A DNA stretch of 64,000 bases from Clostridium_X cadaveris (lineage in GTDB: Bacteria > Bacillota > Clostridia > Clostridiales > Clostridiaceae). Below are positions 50,921 to 59,722 of this stretch, piece after piece (position 1 is the first letter of the stretch; each line of letters begins with the position of its first letter). The stretch is taken from NCBI RefSeq assembly GCF_039521325.1, contig NZ_BAAACD010000005.1. One strand, 5' to 3'. The position numbers and the translations under genes are program-made. A model generated the notes under the pieces. The model did no database searches. It was not told where the DNA came from and saw only the letters and a list, made by a program, of their open reading frames with translations.

Positions 50921-51100
50921 TGTATTGGTTATGTTTTAAATATATTAAAAGGGAATTAGGTTGGAGTCCTAAACAGTCCTGCTGCCGTAATAACTGAGAG
51001 CGTTTTCATGAGACGATATTGTCTTTTAAGGCCACTGAATTTAGATTTGGGAAGGCGAAAACAAACGATGATGTTTAAGTCGGAAGACCTGCCAATACCA
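50921..51100 (+). promoter_or_regulatory. Cobalamin (B12) riboswitch aptamer
   Basis: Closing helix GTATTGG/CCAATAC, then AAAAGGGAATTAGGTTGGA, TCCTGCTGCCGTAATAACTG, the GGGAAGGCGAAAACAAACGATGATG segment split across 51048-51072, and AAGTCGGAAGACCTGCC, all hallmarks of the B12 box and its core. Loop and junction order are normal. Binding of a cobalamin would lower expression of the cobalt uptake and corrinoid operon that follows. The AT-rich inverted repeat after it (51101-51122) is part of the platform. Confidence 0.95.
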
Positions 51101-51204
51101 TCTATATATTGTAAAATATATAGAATACTATTACTTCACAGTGTATGAAGGGGGTAGTTTATGATGTAAAATACAATGTGTATTATTAATTATCATAATA
51201 ATGG

Positions 51205-51237
51205 AAGCCTTTACTTACATAAAGTAAAGGTTTTTTG
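51205..51237 (+). terminator. Riboswitch-controlled terminator ahead of cbiM
   Basis: CCTTTACTT (51208-51216) pairs with AAGTAAAGG (51222-51230), then TTTTTT. It lies ~105 bases after the aptamer and 20 bases before the cbiM start. Confidence 0.82.
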
Positions 51238-51256
51238 TGTTTTAAAGGAGAGTTAT

Positions 51257-51991
51257 ATGAATAAGAAGAAAAGTACAATATTAAAAGCTATCATTTTATC
51301 GGTAATTTTAATGGATTTAATTCCTCAAAAAGCATATGCAATGCATATAGCTGAAGGATATTTACAACCTAAATGGTGTTTATTCTGGGCTATATTGTCA
51401 CTGCCTTTTGTAATCGTAAGTTTCTTTAAAATTAAGAAGAAGGTATTGATATCTAATAAGCACCTTGTATTGTTTGCTATGAGTGGAGCTTTTGCATTTG
51501 TTTTATCAGCTTTAAAGATACCATCAGTTACAGGAAGTAGCTCCCATCCAACAGGAGTAGGTCTTGGAGCAATTTTATTTGGACCAATGCCTATGGTTCT
51601 TATAGGACTAATAATTTTATTATTTCAAGCAATATTACTTGCTCATGGTGGAATTTCAACACTTGGAGCCAATACATTTTCCATGGCTATTGCTGGACCA
51701 TTAGTATCTTATGGAATATTTAAGCTTTTTAAAAAGCTAGGAATAAAAAATACTTATGGGGTGTTTTTTGCAGCCGCTCTTGGAAATTTAGCTACCTATG
51801 TAGTTACATCAATACAGCTCTCACTTGCTTTTCCAGGTGAAAACTTTATGGGCTCTATGGTTAAATTTTTATCAATTTTTGCAGTAACTCAAATACCTCT
51901 TGCAATATGTGAAGGAATACTTACAGTAATCATTTATAATATACTAGAGAAATATAACAAAAAAGAATTAAAAGAATTAGAAGTATTTTAA
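51257..51991 (+). CDS. cbiM: Cobalt ECF transporter, substrate-capture component CbiM
   Basis: 244 residues from ATG 51257 with AAAGGAGAG upstream; a longer frame to 51176 would run through the terminator. A cleavable signal peptide (1-28, ending KAYA) exposes the mature N-terminus MHIAEGYL, where the amino group, His2 and inner His residues bind the metal in CbiM/NikM proteins. Further on: SSHPTGVGLGAILFGP and LAHGGISTLGANTFSMAIAGP, the family signatures. Six or so helices. Imports Co2+ with CbiN, CbiQ and CbiO. Confidence 0.95.
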   Translation: MNKKKSTILKAIILSVILMDLIPQKAYAMHIAEGYLQPKWCLFWAILSLPFVIVSFFKIKKKVLISNKHLVLFAMSGAFAFVLSALKIPSVTGSSSHPTGVGLGAILFGPMPMVLIGLIILLFQAILLAHGGISTLGANTFSMAIAGPLVSYGIFKLFKKLGIKNTYGVFFAAALGNLATYVVTSIQLSLAFPGENFMGSMVKFLSIFAVTQIPLAICEGILTVIIYNILEKYNKKELKELEVF

Positions 51992-52012
51992 GTTGGATAA
52001 GGGGGAGAAGTA

Positions 52013-52297
52013 ATGAAATTATATAAAAAGAATCTACTTTTAATAATACTAGCAATATTTATAGTAGCAGCTCCACTTGCAGTGCTTAAGAATGCTGAAT
52101 TTGAGGGAGCAGATGGACTTGCAATGGATGCTATCGGAGAAATTGTACCTGATTATGAACCATGGATGAACTCACTTTTGATTCCTAAAAGCGGGGAAGT
52201 TGAATCTTTATTATTCTCACTTCAAGCTGCTATTGGAGCAGGTGTTGTAGGCTTTGTACTTGGAAGGATGACATCAAAGAAAGCAAAGGTAGAATAA
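52013..52297 (+). CDS. cbiN: Cobalt ECF transporter auxiliary component CbiN
   Basis: 94 residues, normal size. Two membrane helices (about 7-23 and 66-84) flank an extracytoplasmic loop with FEGADGLAMDAIGEIVPDYE, the family pattern. CbiN assists metal loading of CbiM. Ribosome site AAGGGGGAGAAG. cbiQ begins one base after its stop. Confidence 0.93.
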   Translation: MKLYKKNLLLIILAIFIVAAPLAVLKNAEFEGADGLAMDAIGEIVPDYEPWMNSLLIPKSGEVESLLFSLQAAIGAGVVGFVLGRMTSKKAKVE

Positions 52298-52298
52298 A

Positions 52299-53075
52299 AT
52301 GAATTCCATAGACAAATATGCATATAAATCTAAAATTTGTGATATTGATCCTAAAAGTAAGATTGTAGTATCAATGGTAACACTTTTAATATGCCTTGTC
52401 ATGAATTCATTATGGGTTGGAGCTGCAGCTGTTGTAATAATGGGATATGAATCCATAAGATGCAGCGGCATATCCATTAAAAAATATATAAAGCTTTTAA
52501 TGATACCAACTGTGTTTCTTTTAATAGGAACAATCACTATAATCGTGAATAAACACGATATAACTCAGCAACTTTTGGTAGGAATCAAAATTGGAGAATA
52601 CAACTATGGAGTGAATGTAAATTCACTCCAATATGGTTTTACTCTTATTTTTAAAGCTTTAGGTGCGGTAAGTTCAATGTATTTTTTAACATTAAACACA
52701 CCTATGATAGATTTATTTGAATTTTTCAGAGGAACTCATCTTCCAAATTTAATAATATCATTGATGGAACTTATATATAGGTTTATATTTATTATTAGTG
52801 AGGAAACTGAAAATATGAAAATAGCCCAGGACTCAAGATTAGGCAATTTAACGTTCAAATCTTCTATTAGGTCAACTGCTGAGATGATAAGTATGATCTT
52901 TTTAAGATCCTATAGGAGCGCGGATAGAATATATACTGCATTAGAGTCTAGAGGATATGAAGATAATGTGCAATTCATGAAAGAAAACTATAAGTCAGGC
53001 AAAAAAATATACATAACAGGGATTAGCATTAATATTTTTATAATAGCTGTAGGTATTATAGAAAAAATAATTTAA
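52299..53075 (+). CDS. cbiQ: Cobalt ECF transporter, T component CbiQ
   Basis: 258 residues with about five membrane helices. N-terminal IDKYAYKSKICDIDPKSKIV is typical, and the two short Ala-Arg-Gly coupling helices appear as AQDSRLGNLTF and ALESRGYEDNV, which transmit ATPase movement from CbiO. Starts nearly on the cbiN stop, with AAGGTAG as the ribosome site. Confidence 0.93.
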   Translation: MNSIDKYAYKSKICDIDPKSKIVVSMVTLLICLVMNSLWVGAAAVVIMGYESIRCSGISIKKYIKLLMIPTVFLLIGTITIIVNKHDITQQLLVGIKIGEYNYGVNVNSLQYGFTLIFKALGAVSSMYFLTLNTPMIDLFEFFRGTHLPNLIISLMELIYRFIFIISEETENMKIAQDSRLGNLTFKSSIRSTAEMISMIFLRSYRSADRIYTALESRGYEDNVQFMKENYKSGKKIYITGISINIFIIAVGIIEKII

Positions 53076-53101
53076 TCAAAAAGAGAAAAGAGGATATAGC
53101 A

Positions 53102-53959
53102 TTGAATGTGATAGAAACCAAGGAATTATGCTATTCATATGATGGTGAAGAATCTGCTTTGGACAAAGTTAGTGTGAAGATTCCAAAAGGCAAAATAACT
53201 GCTATTATGGGAGGAAATGGTGCTGGAAAGTCCACATTTTTTCTCAATTTGAATGGTGTCTTAACTCCTGACGCAGGGCAAATTATATTTAATGGGAAAG
53301 TTATAATTCATAACAAAAAAAATATAAAAGAGCTTAGGAAAAGTGTAGGCATTGTTTTTCAAGACCCTAATGATCAGCTTTTTTCTTCAAGTGTAAGAAA
53401 AGACATTTCTTTTGGAGCTGTAAACCTTGGACTTTCTGAAGATGAAATTTCAAGGCGAGTGGATGATGCTATTGAGAGAGTTGGGATTAAGGATCTCGAG
53501 AGACGACCTATCCATGCTTTAAGTTATGGTCAGAAGAAAAGAGTAGCTATAGCTGGAGTACTTGTCATGGAACCAGAAGTTATTATATTAGATGAGCCTA
53601 CAGCAGGATTAGATCCTATAGGAGTAAATGAACTCATGAAAATTCTTATTGAGATTAAAGAAACTATGGGAATATCTATTATAATTGCAACTCATGATAT
53701 GGATATTGTTCCTCTTTATTGTGATTATGGCTTCGTATTTCATAGGGGTAAAGTTATAATGGAAGGAACGCCTAAAGACATATTTTCTAATCCTGAAATA
53801 TTAAGAGAAAATTCTTTAAGACTTCCTAGGATTGCTCATCTTATGGAAATTTTAAAAGATAAAGATAATCTTAATATAGATAACAATGCATCTACTATAT
53901 CTATGGCAAGAGCCAGCATAAAAAAGATGGTGAAATCTATAGAAGAAAAAAATATATAA
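53102..53959 (+). CDS. cbiO: Cobalt ECF transporter ATP-binding protein CbiO
   Basis: 285 residues from a TTG start with AGAGG eight bases upstream. ABC ATPase with Walker A GGNGAGKST, Q-loop FQDPNDQLF, signature LSYGQKKRVAIAGVL, Walker B VIILDEPTAGLD and switch IATHDMD. The QDPNDQLF segment is typical of ECF-type ATPases. Powers Co2+ import as a dimer on CbiQ. Confidence 0.94.
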   Translation: MNVIETKELCYSYDGEESALDKVSVKIPKGKITAIMGGNGAGKSTFFLNLNGVLTPDAGQIIFNGKVIIHNKKNIKELRKSVGIVFQDPNDQLFSSSVRKDISFGAVNLGLSEDEISRRVDDAIERVGIKDLERRPIHALSYGQKKRVAIAGVLVMEPEVIILDEPTAGLDPIGVNELMKILIEIKETMGISIIIATHDMDIVPLYCDYGFVFHRGKVIMEGTPKDIFSNPEILRENSLRLPRIAHLMEILKDKDNLNIDNNASTISMARASIKKMVKSIEEKNI

Positions 53960-54004
53960 ATAATATAGTTATACTAAATAATTAAAATAGGATGGTAAAA
54001 GTTA

Positions 54005-54691
54005 ATGAGTGGAATTTTATATGGAGTAGGGGTTGGCCCCGGAGATAAAAAATTTTTAACCCTTGATGCAGTAGAAAAGTTAAAGAACGCAGATATAATT
54101 GCAGTGCCCGATACTGGTGGTGAAAAAACTGCAATGAATATAGTTTCGGAATTTATTCAGGGAAAAGAGATTTTATACTGTAATATGCCTATGACAAGAG
54201 ATGAGGCAAAGCTTAAAGAAGGACATGAAAGCAGTGCAGATTCAATAATACATAAATTAGATGAAGGGTTGAATGTTGCATTTATAACCTTAGGAGACCC
54301 TACAGTATATTCAACTTATATGTATGTTCACAGAATAGTTGTAGCGAGAGGATATAAAGCCGAAATAATTTCTGGCATACCATCATTTTGTGCAGCAGCA
54401 GCGTCACTTAATATATCACTTTGTGACAAATCGGAACATCTTCATATAATTCCAGCATCTTATGAGGGTACAGAAGAACTTCTAAATATAAAGGGAAACA
54501 AAGTACTTATGAAGAGTGGAAAAAGCCTTTCTAAGGTGAAGGCTACATTAAAAAATATGGGATATGGCAGCTCATGTAAAATGGTAGAATGTTGCAGTAT
54601 GAAAAATGAGAAAACTTATGAATCATTAAATGATATTCCAGAAGAATCAAGTTATTTTTCAATAATAATTGTTAAAGGAGATAGGAAGTAA
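54005..54691 (+). CDS. cbiL: Cobalt-precorrin-2 C20-methyltransferase
   Basis: 228 residues. SAM-dependent tetrapyrrole methylase fold: GVGVGPGDKKFLTLDAVE at the N-terminus, AFITLGDPTVYSTYMYVH and SGIPSFCAAAASLNISLC. The LGDPTVYSTYMY and FCAAAASL motifs mark the C20 enzyme (CbiL/CobI). Adds the methyl at C20 to give cobalt-precorrin-3 in the anaerobic route. Its stop overlaps the next ATG (TAATG). Confidence 0.92.
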   Translation: MSGILYGVGVGPGDKKFLTLDAVEKLKNADIIAVPDTGGEKTAMNIVSEFIQGKEILYCNMPMTRDEAKLKEGHESSADSIIHKLDEGLNVAFITLGDPTVYSTYMYVHRIVVARGYKAEIISGIPSFCAAAASLNISLCDKSEHLHIIPASYEGTEELLNIKGNKVLMKSGKSLSKVKATLKNMGYGSSCKMVECCSMKNEKTYESLNDIPEESSYFSIIIVKGDRK

Positions 54692-55446
54692 TGGTATATT
54701 TTATAGGAGCTGGTCCAGGAGCAGTTGATTTGATAACAGTAAGAGGGAAAAATATTTTAGAAAAAGCAGATATAGTTATTTACGCAGGTTCACTTGTAAA
54801 TCCAATGTTATTGGAATATACAAAAAAAGATTGTGAAATACATAATAGTGCTTCAATGACTCTTGAGCAGGTAATAGACGTGATGGAAAAAGGTGAAGCT
54901 GAAAATAAGCTTATAGTAAGGTTACATACAGGAGATCCAAGTATATACGGAGCTATAAGAGAACAAATGGATATACTTGTAGAGAAAGGAATTGAATTTA
55001 CAGTAGTTCCAGGAGTAAGTTCATTTTCAGGTGCAGCAGCTGCACTTAAAGCGGAATATACACTTCCAAATGTAAGTCAGACAGTTATATTAACTCGTAT
55101 GGAAGGAAGAACTCCGGTACCAGAAAAAGAGGAAATATCAAAATTAGCTTCTCATCAAGCTTCAATGGCATTGTTTTTAAGTAGTGGAATGTTAGAAGAA
55201 CTTTCAAGGAGACTTGTAAAGGGAGGCTATAGTGAAGATACTCCAGCTGCTATAGTATACAAAGCCACATGGCCTGATGAAAAAGTTATAAGAACTACAA
55301 TTAAAAATCTTAGTGAAGATGCTAAGAAAAATGATATAAGCAAAACAGCATTAATATTAGTAGGTGGTTTCCTAGGAAATAATTATGAACGTTCTAAACT
55401 TTATGACCCAAGTTTCACTCATGAATTTAGAGAGGCAGAGAAATAA
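54691..55446 (+). CDS. cbiF: Cobalt-precorrin-4 C11-methyltransferase
   Basis: 251 residues. YFIGAGPGAVDLITVRG starts the methylase fold, ADIVIYAGSLVNPMLL and RLHTGDPSIYGAIREQMD are the hallmarks of CbiF/CobM, followed by VVPGVSSFSGAAAAL and QTVILTRMEGRTPVP. Methylates C11 of cobalt-precorrin-4. Coupled on both sides by overlapping stop/start codons. Confidence 0.94.
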   Translation: MVYFIGAGPGAVDLITVRGKNILEKADIVIYAGSLVNPMLLEYTKKDCEIHNSASMTLEQVIDVMEKGEAENKLIVRLHTGDPSIYGAIREQMDILVEKGIEFTVVPGVSSFSGAAAALKAEYTLPNVSQTVILTRMEGRTPVPEKEEISKLASHQASMALFLSSGMLEELSRRLVKGGYSEDTPAAIVYKATWPDEKVIRTTIKNLSEDAKKNDISKTALILVGGFLGNNYERSKLYDPSFTHEFREAEK

Positions 55447-56423
55447 TGAAAATAAATCTTATCTCATTTACGCAAAATGGATCAAAGGTTTCGAATGAAC
55501 TTATAGATTTATTTGAAAATAAAGATTATGACATCTATGCAGTAGGAAAATATCCTTTTGGAAAGATAAAAGCTTTAAATAAAAGCGTTTATGAATTTTG
55601 TAAGGATTCTTTTGAAACTAAAGCAGATGCTATAATAATTATTGGAGCTTTAGGTATTGCTGTAAGAGCTATAGCTGGTAACTTAAAAAATAAGGGATGC
55701 GACCCTGCAGTCATAGTAATTGATGATAAAAAGAACTTTGTTATTCCTGTGATTTCTGGTCATATAGGAGGAGCCAATGCTTTAAGCATGATTATTGCGG
55801 AAAGCATTGGTGCAATACCTGTGATAACAACAGCTACTGATGTGAATAAAAAATTTGCAATTGATTCATGGGCGGTAGAAAATGGATGTAGTATTGCAGA
55901 TATATCGAAAATAAAGTATGTATCTTCAGCTATTTTAAGAGGAGAAGATGTAGGATTAATATGTGATTTTCCTATAGAAGGGAAACTGCCACAAGGATTA
56001 AAACTGGGAAATATGTATAAGGTAGGCATATGTATCAGTACTTGTGATAAAAAAATATCTTTCAAAAATACATTGAATTTAATACCAAAAGAATATGTTA
56101 TAGATATACAGTTTAAAGAAAATATACCTTATGATGATTTTAAGGATACAATAGATAGAATTTTAGATGATGAAAAAATTTCGCCACTTCAAATAATAGC
56201 TGTATCTTCCGAAGGGTTAAAATGTGAAAACATACATAAGTACTGTATTGAGAAAAAAATAGAATTAACTAATAATAAAGCAAATGAAATCTTAAGATAT
56301 GAAAATATTAATGAAGCTTACAAATATAGAGAAAATGGCAATAAAAAAATTTTTATAAAAGAATGTATATGTGATAATATTAAAATAGCTATTTCAAAAA
56401 TAAACTGGAGGTGTATATTTTGA
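55446..56423 (+). CDS. cbiG: Cobalt-precorrin-5A hydrolase CbiG
   Basis: 325 residues. Central CbiG domain with IIIGALGIAVRAIAGNLKNK, VIVIDDKKNFVIPVISGHIG and GANALSMIIAESIGAIPVIT; the C-terminal domain (DDEKISPLQIIAVSSEGLKC) is the usual amidase-like tail. It opens the delta-lactone ring and releases acetaldehyde, a step peculiar to the anaerobic pathway. The end overlaps the hemA TTG start by four bases. Confidence 0.93.
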   Translation: MKINLISFTQNGSKVSNELIDLFENKDYDIYAVGKYPFGKIKALNKSVYEFCKDSFETKADAIIIIGALGIAVRAIAGNLKNKGCDPAVIVIDDKKNFVIPVISGHIGGANALSMIIAESIGAIPVITTATDVNKKFAIDSWAVENGCSIADISKIKYVSSAILRGEDVGLICDFPIEGKLPQGLKLGNMYKVGICISTCDKKISFKNTLNLIPKEYVIDIQFKENIPYDDFKDTIDRILDDEKISPLQIIAVSSEGLKCENIHKYCIEKKIELTNNKANEILRYENINEAYKYRENGNKKIFIKECICDNIKIAISKINWRCIF

Positions 56424-57619
56424 ATATAGTTATGGTTTCTGTTGATTATAAATCAGCAAAAATTGAAGGAAGAGAAAAGTTTAGTTTTACTACAAATAAG
56501 GTAAGAGAAGCTGTAAGAAATATAAAGGCAACTCCACTAGTAAGAGGAGCTGTGCTAATATCTACATGTAATAGAACAGAGCTATATCTTTCATGTGAAG
56601 AAGAATGTGAAATAAATCCAGTAGAGTTATTATGTAGAGAAGCAAATGTAAACCATATGGATATGCCGGATATTTTCAATATAAAATATAATGAGGATGC
56701 TATTAATCATGTTATGGAAGTTGCTTGTGGGCTTAGATCTATGATTTTATGTGAAGATCAAATAATAACCCAGGTTAAAACTGCTGCTCAGATAGCTAGA
56801 GAAGAAAAAGCAACAGACTCCATATTGGAAACATTGTTTAGGTTAGCAGCTACTTGTGGGAAAAAAGCTAAAACTAAAGTTAAGGTTAGAGCAGTACCGA
56901 CATCAGTAGCTGATCAAGCAATTTGCATGCTTGAAGATAAATATGGAATTAAAAATAAAAAGATTTTAGTTATAGGAAATGGTGAGATGGGAAGAATATG
57001 TTCTTCCAAATTAGTTGAAAAGGGAGCGGACGTAACAGTTACTCTTAGAACATATAAGTATGGAGTAAATATAGTTCCATTTGGATGTAAAACTATACCA
57101 TATGATGAAAGAGAAAAGATTATACCAAATATGAATATGATTATAAGTGCCACAGCAAGTCCACACTATACTATTACTAAAGACATGCTTAAAATAATCA
57201 ATAACGATTTGATACTTGTAGATTTAGCTGTGCCACGTGACATAGATTCTGAAATTGAAGGGAAAGATTTTATAACATGCTACAATATTGATAGTTTAGC
57301 TAAAGGCGAAGAATTAAATAATGTTGAAGCTATAAAAAAGATAAGAGAAATAATTCAAGAAGAAGAAGAACAATTTTTTAAGTGGTATAATATTCACTTA
57401 TGTCAAAGTCAAATAAATGGAATTAAAAATGTAATAACAAAGAGAGTAAGCGGAGGACTAGATATAGATTATGAAGATGACTTATCTTTTGAGATATTAG
57501 AAAAAGCTGTTCATAAGACAATAGATATATGCCTTAGATCTATAAAGGACGAGCTTACGCCAGAATTTCTTGAAAATATGAAGTATCAAATGACTAAAAA
57601 GCAGGGGGATAAGAGATGA
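56420..57619 (+). CDS. hemA: Glutamyl-tRNA reductase
   Basis: 399 residues from TTG 56420: GGAGG lies eight bases upstream, and this start puts the catalytic thiol at Cys50 (ISTCNRTE), the position seen in well-studied enzymes. GTG 56411 falls inside the ribosome site. NADPH domain GIKNKKILVIGNGEMGRIC, and GLRSMILCEDQI with the Glu-rich substrate site. It reduces Glu-tRNA(Glu) to glutamate-1-semialdehyde, the first committed tetrapyrrole step. Placement inside the corrinoid operon makes 5-aminolevulinate supply B12-regulated. Confidence 0.94.
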   Translation: MNIVMVSVDYKSAKIEGREKFSFTTNKVREAVRNIKATPLVRGAVLISTCNRTELYLSCEEECEINPVELLCREANVNHMDMPDIFNIKYNEDAINHVMEVACGLRSMILCEDQIITQVKTAAQIAREEKATDSILETLFRLAATCGKKAKTKVKVRAVPTSVADQAICMLEDKYGIKNKKILVIGNGEMGRICSSKLVEKGADVTVTLRTYKYGVNIVPFGCKTIPYDEREKIIPNMNMIISATASPHYTITKDMLKIINNDLILVDLAVPRDIDSEIEGKDFITCYNIDSLAKGEELNNVEAIKKIREIIQEEEEQFFKWYNIHLCQSQINGIKNVITKRVSGGLDIDYEDDLSFEILEKAVHKTIDICLRSIKDELTPEFLENMKYQMTKKQGDKR

Positions 57620-58347
57620 AATTATATGTAGTAGGATTAGGTCCTGGAGAACAATCACAGATGACAGTAAAGGCTTTAGAAGCTATAAAAAACAGTGATA
57701 CCATAGTAGGATATGGTGTGTATGTAGATTTAATAAAAGATATAGTAGAAGGAAAAGAAATAATAACTACACCTATGAAAAAGGAAGTTGACAGATGCCA
57801 TATGGCAGTTAAGGCAGCAATAAGTGGAAAGAATGTATCAATGGTTTCTAGCGGAGATGCAGGAATTTATGGTATGGCAGGACTTGTTATAGAAGTATTA
57901 TCCGAATATGAAAATCACAATGTTGAAGTTGAAGTAATACCAGGAATAACAGCAGCATCATCAGCATCTTCAGTTCTTGGAGCACCTTTAACTCATGACT
58001 TTGCTGTTATATCATTAAGTGATCTTTTAACTCCATGGGAGCATATTGAAAAAAGATTATCTTTAGCATCAGAAGCTGGTTTTGTAATTTGTCTTTATAA
58101 TCCTTCAAGTAAGAAAAGAGCTGATTATTTAAATAAGGCTTGTGAAATAGTCATGAAAAACTTGCCTAAGGATACTCCTTGCGGATTTGTAAAGAATATA
58201 GCTAGAGAAGGTCAAGAGTCTGTTATACTAACTCTTGAAGAACTTAAAGATGCAAAGGTTGATATGTTTACTACAGTAGTTATAGGAAATAGAACTACAA
58301 AAATTGTAGATGGAAAGCTTGTAACTCCAAGAGGATACAATATTTAA
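57616..58347 (+). CDS. cbiH: Precorrin-3B C17-methyltransferase (CbiH/CobJ)
   Basis: 243 residues; methylase fold with YVVGLGPGEQSQMTVKALEA, the C17-type motif VSSGDAGIYGMAGLVIEV, and VIPGITAASSASSVLGAPL, AVISLSDLLTPWEHIEKRL. In the anaerobic pathway it makes cobalt-precorrin-4 with ring contraction. Overlaps the hemA stop by four bases. Confidence 0.93.
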   Translation: MKLYVVGLGPGEQSQMTVKALEAIKNSDTIVGYGVYVDLIKDIVEGKEIITTPMKKEVDRCHMAVKAAISGKNVSMVSSGDAGIYGMAGLVIEVLSEYENHNVEVEVIPGITAASSASSVLGAPLTHDFAVISLSDLLTPWEHIEKRLSLASEAGFVICLYNPSSKKRADYLNKACEIVMKNLPKDTPCGFVKNIAREGQESVILTLEELKDAKVDMFTTVVIGNRTTKIVDGKLVTPRGYNI

Positions 58348-58357
58348 AATAAGGTAG

Positions 58358-58843
58358 ATGATTTTAGTTATGAACAATGATTCTAAGTTTTTTCCGTTAT
58401 TTATAGATATAAAAAATAAAAAAATTTTAGTTGTAGGCGGAGGAACTATAGCAACTAGGAGAGTAAAAACTCTTTTGAACTTTGGAGCCTCAATAGAAGT
58501 AGTATCACCTCATGTAACAGAGGAATTAAGGGAATTAGAAAATAAAAAATATATAAGAGTAGAATATAGAAAATTTATTTCAAAGGATATAGATGGATGT
58601 ATCTTAGTTGTTGCAGCTACAAATGATAGAGAAACTAATCACTTAATAGGGGAAGAAGCAAAAAAGCAAAGTATATTTACTAGCGTAGCTGACTGTAAAG
58701 AGGAGAGCACTTTTTATTTCCCAGCTATATTTGAAGATGAAAGAATTATAGGCGGTTTAGTATCAAAAGGTGGTAATGACCATAAAAGGGTTAGAAAAAC
58801 TGCTGAAGAATTAAGAGCTTTTTTAAACAAGGAGGAGATATAG
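58358..58843 (+). CDS. sirC: Precorrin-2 dehydrogenase / sirohydrochlorin synthase (SirC/Met8-type)
   Basis: 161 residues. Rossmann motif LVVGGGTIATRRVKTLLNFG and the catalytic-site region VAATNDRETNHLIGEEAKK, then FYFPAIFEDERIIGGLVSKGG. It oxidises precorrin-2 to sirohydrochlorin with NAD. At 161 residues the C-terminal ferrochelatase half of CysG/Met8 is largely missing, in line with SirC-type proteins that leave metal insertion to a chelatase such as the CbiX encoded further on. The start is uncertain: ATG 58358 is very close to AAGGTAG, ATG 58370 rather far from it. Confidence 0.88.
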   Translation: MILVMNNDSKFFPLFIDIKNKKILVVGGGTIATRRVKTLLNFGASIEVVSPHVTEELRELENKKYIRVEYRKFISKDIDGCILVVAATNDRETNHLIGEEAKKQSIFTSVADCKEESTFYFPAIFEDERIIGGLVSKGGNDHKRVRKTAEELRAFLNKEEI

Positions 58844-58844
58844 G

Positions 58845-59717
58845 GTGAAAAGAAAAATTAAGGTTGGTACGAGAGATAGTAAGCTTGCTATGATTCAAAC
58901 TCAGATGGTTATAGACTCTATAATTGAAAATAATCCAGATATAGAGATTGAAATAGTATCTTTAAAAACCACAGGAGATAAGATTCTTGATAGAGCTTTA
59001 GATAAAATTGGCGGAAAAGGTCTGTTTGTTAAAGAATTAGATGAAGCACTTTTATCAGGAGAAGTTGATTTTACAGTTCACAGCTTTAAGGACATGCCAA
59101 TGGAGATAAATGAAAATCTTCCTATAGTAGCTTTGTCTGAAAGAGCTGATTTTAGAGATGTATATATACTACCAAAAGGACATAGCAATACAGAGGCACC
59201 TATAGGATGTGGAAGTAAGAGAAGAATTGTTCAACTAAAAAGTATATTTAAGGATAAAGAAATAGCCCCAATCAGAGGTAATGTTATAACAAGACTTGAG
59301 AAACTTGATAGGGGTGAGTATTCTGCCATAGTACTTGCTGCAGCGGGAATAAAAAGATTAGGTCTTGATGAAAGAATAAATAGGTATTTTGAAACAGAAG
59401 AAATACTACCTTCAGCTTGTCAAGGAATCATTGCAGTGCAGGGAAGAAAGGGAGAAAATTACGATTATCTAAAATATTTTAATTCACCAGAATCTCAAAT
59501 AATAGCAGCAGCAGAGCGTAGTTTCGTAAAAGAACTAGATGGAGGATGTAGCGCTCCAATAGCTGCATTTGCTACTGTTGAGGAAAATAAAGTGAAACTT
59601 AAAGGTATGTACTATAATGAAGAAACTGAGAAGCTTGTAAAAGAAGAGATCATCGGTGATATAAGTGAAGCGGAAAATATGGGAATAGAATTAGCAAAAA
59701 AGGTAAAGATGAGGTGA
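58845..59717 (+). CDS. hemC: Hydroxymethylbilane synthase (porphobilinogen deaminase)
   Basis: 290 residues from a GTG start after AAGGAGGAG. VGTRDSKLAMIQTQMV begins the chain; VHSFKDMP is the signature; RIPIRGN-like APIRGNVITRLEKL and Cys235 in LDGGCSAPIA, which carries the dipyrromethane cofactor. Polymerises four porphobilinogen units. It starts almost on the sirC stop and overlaps the coupling region of cobA-hemD. Confidence 0.96.
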   Translation: MKRKIKVGTRDSKLAMIQTQMVIDSIIENNPDIEIEIVSLKTTGDKILDRALDKIGGKGLFVKELDEALLSGEVDFTVHSFKDMPMEINENLPIVALSERADFRDVYILPKGHSNTEAPIGCGSKRRIVQLKSIFKDKEIAPIRGNVITRLEKLDRGEYSAIVLAAAGIKRLGLDERINRYFETEEILPSACQGIIAVQGRKGENYDYLKYFNSPESQIIAAAERSFVKELDGGCSAPIAAFATVEENKVKLKGMYYNEETEKLVKEEIIGDISEAENMGIELAKKVKMR

Positions 59718-59722
59718 ACATA

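Noticed and set aside
51176..51256. N-terminal extension of CbiM to 51176
   Set aside because: It would translate the riboswitch terminator; the start at 51257 has its own ribosome site and gives a proper signal peptide.
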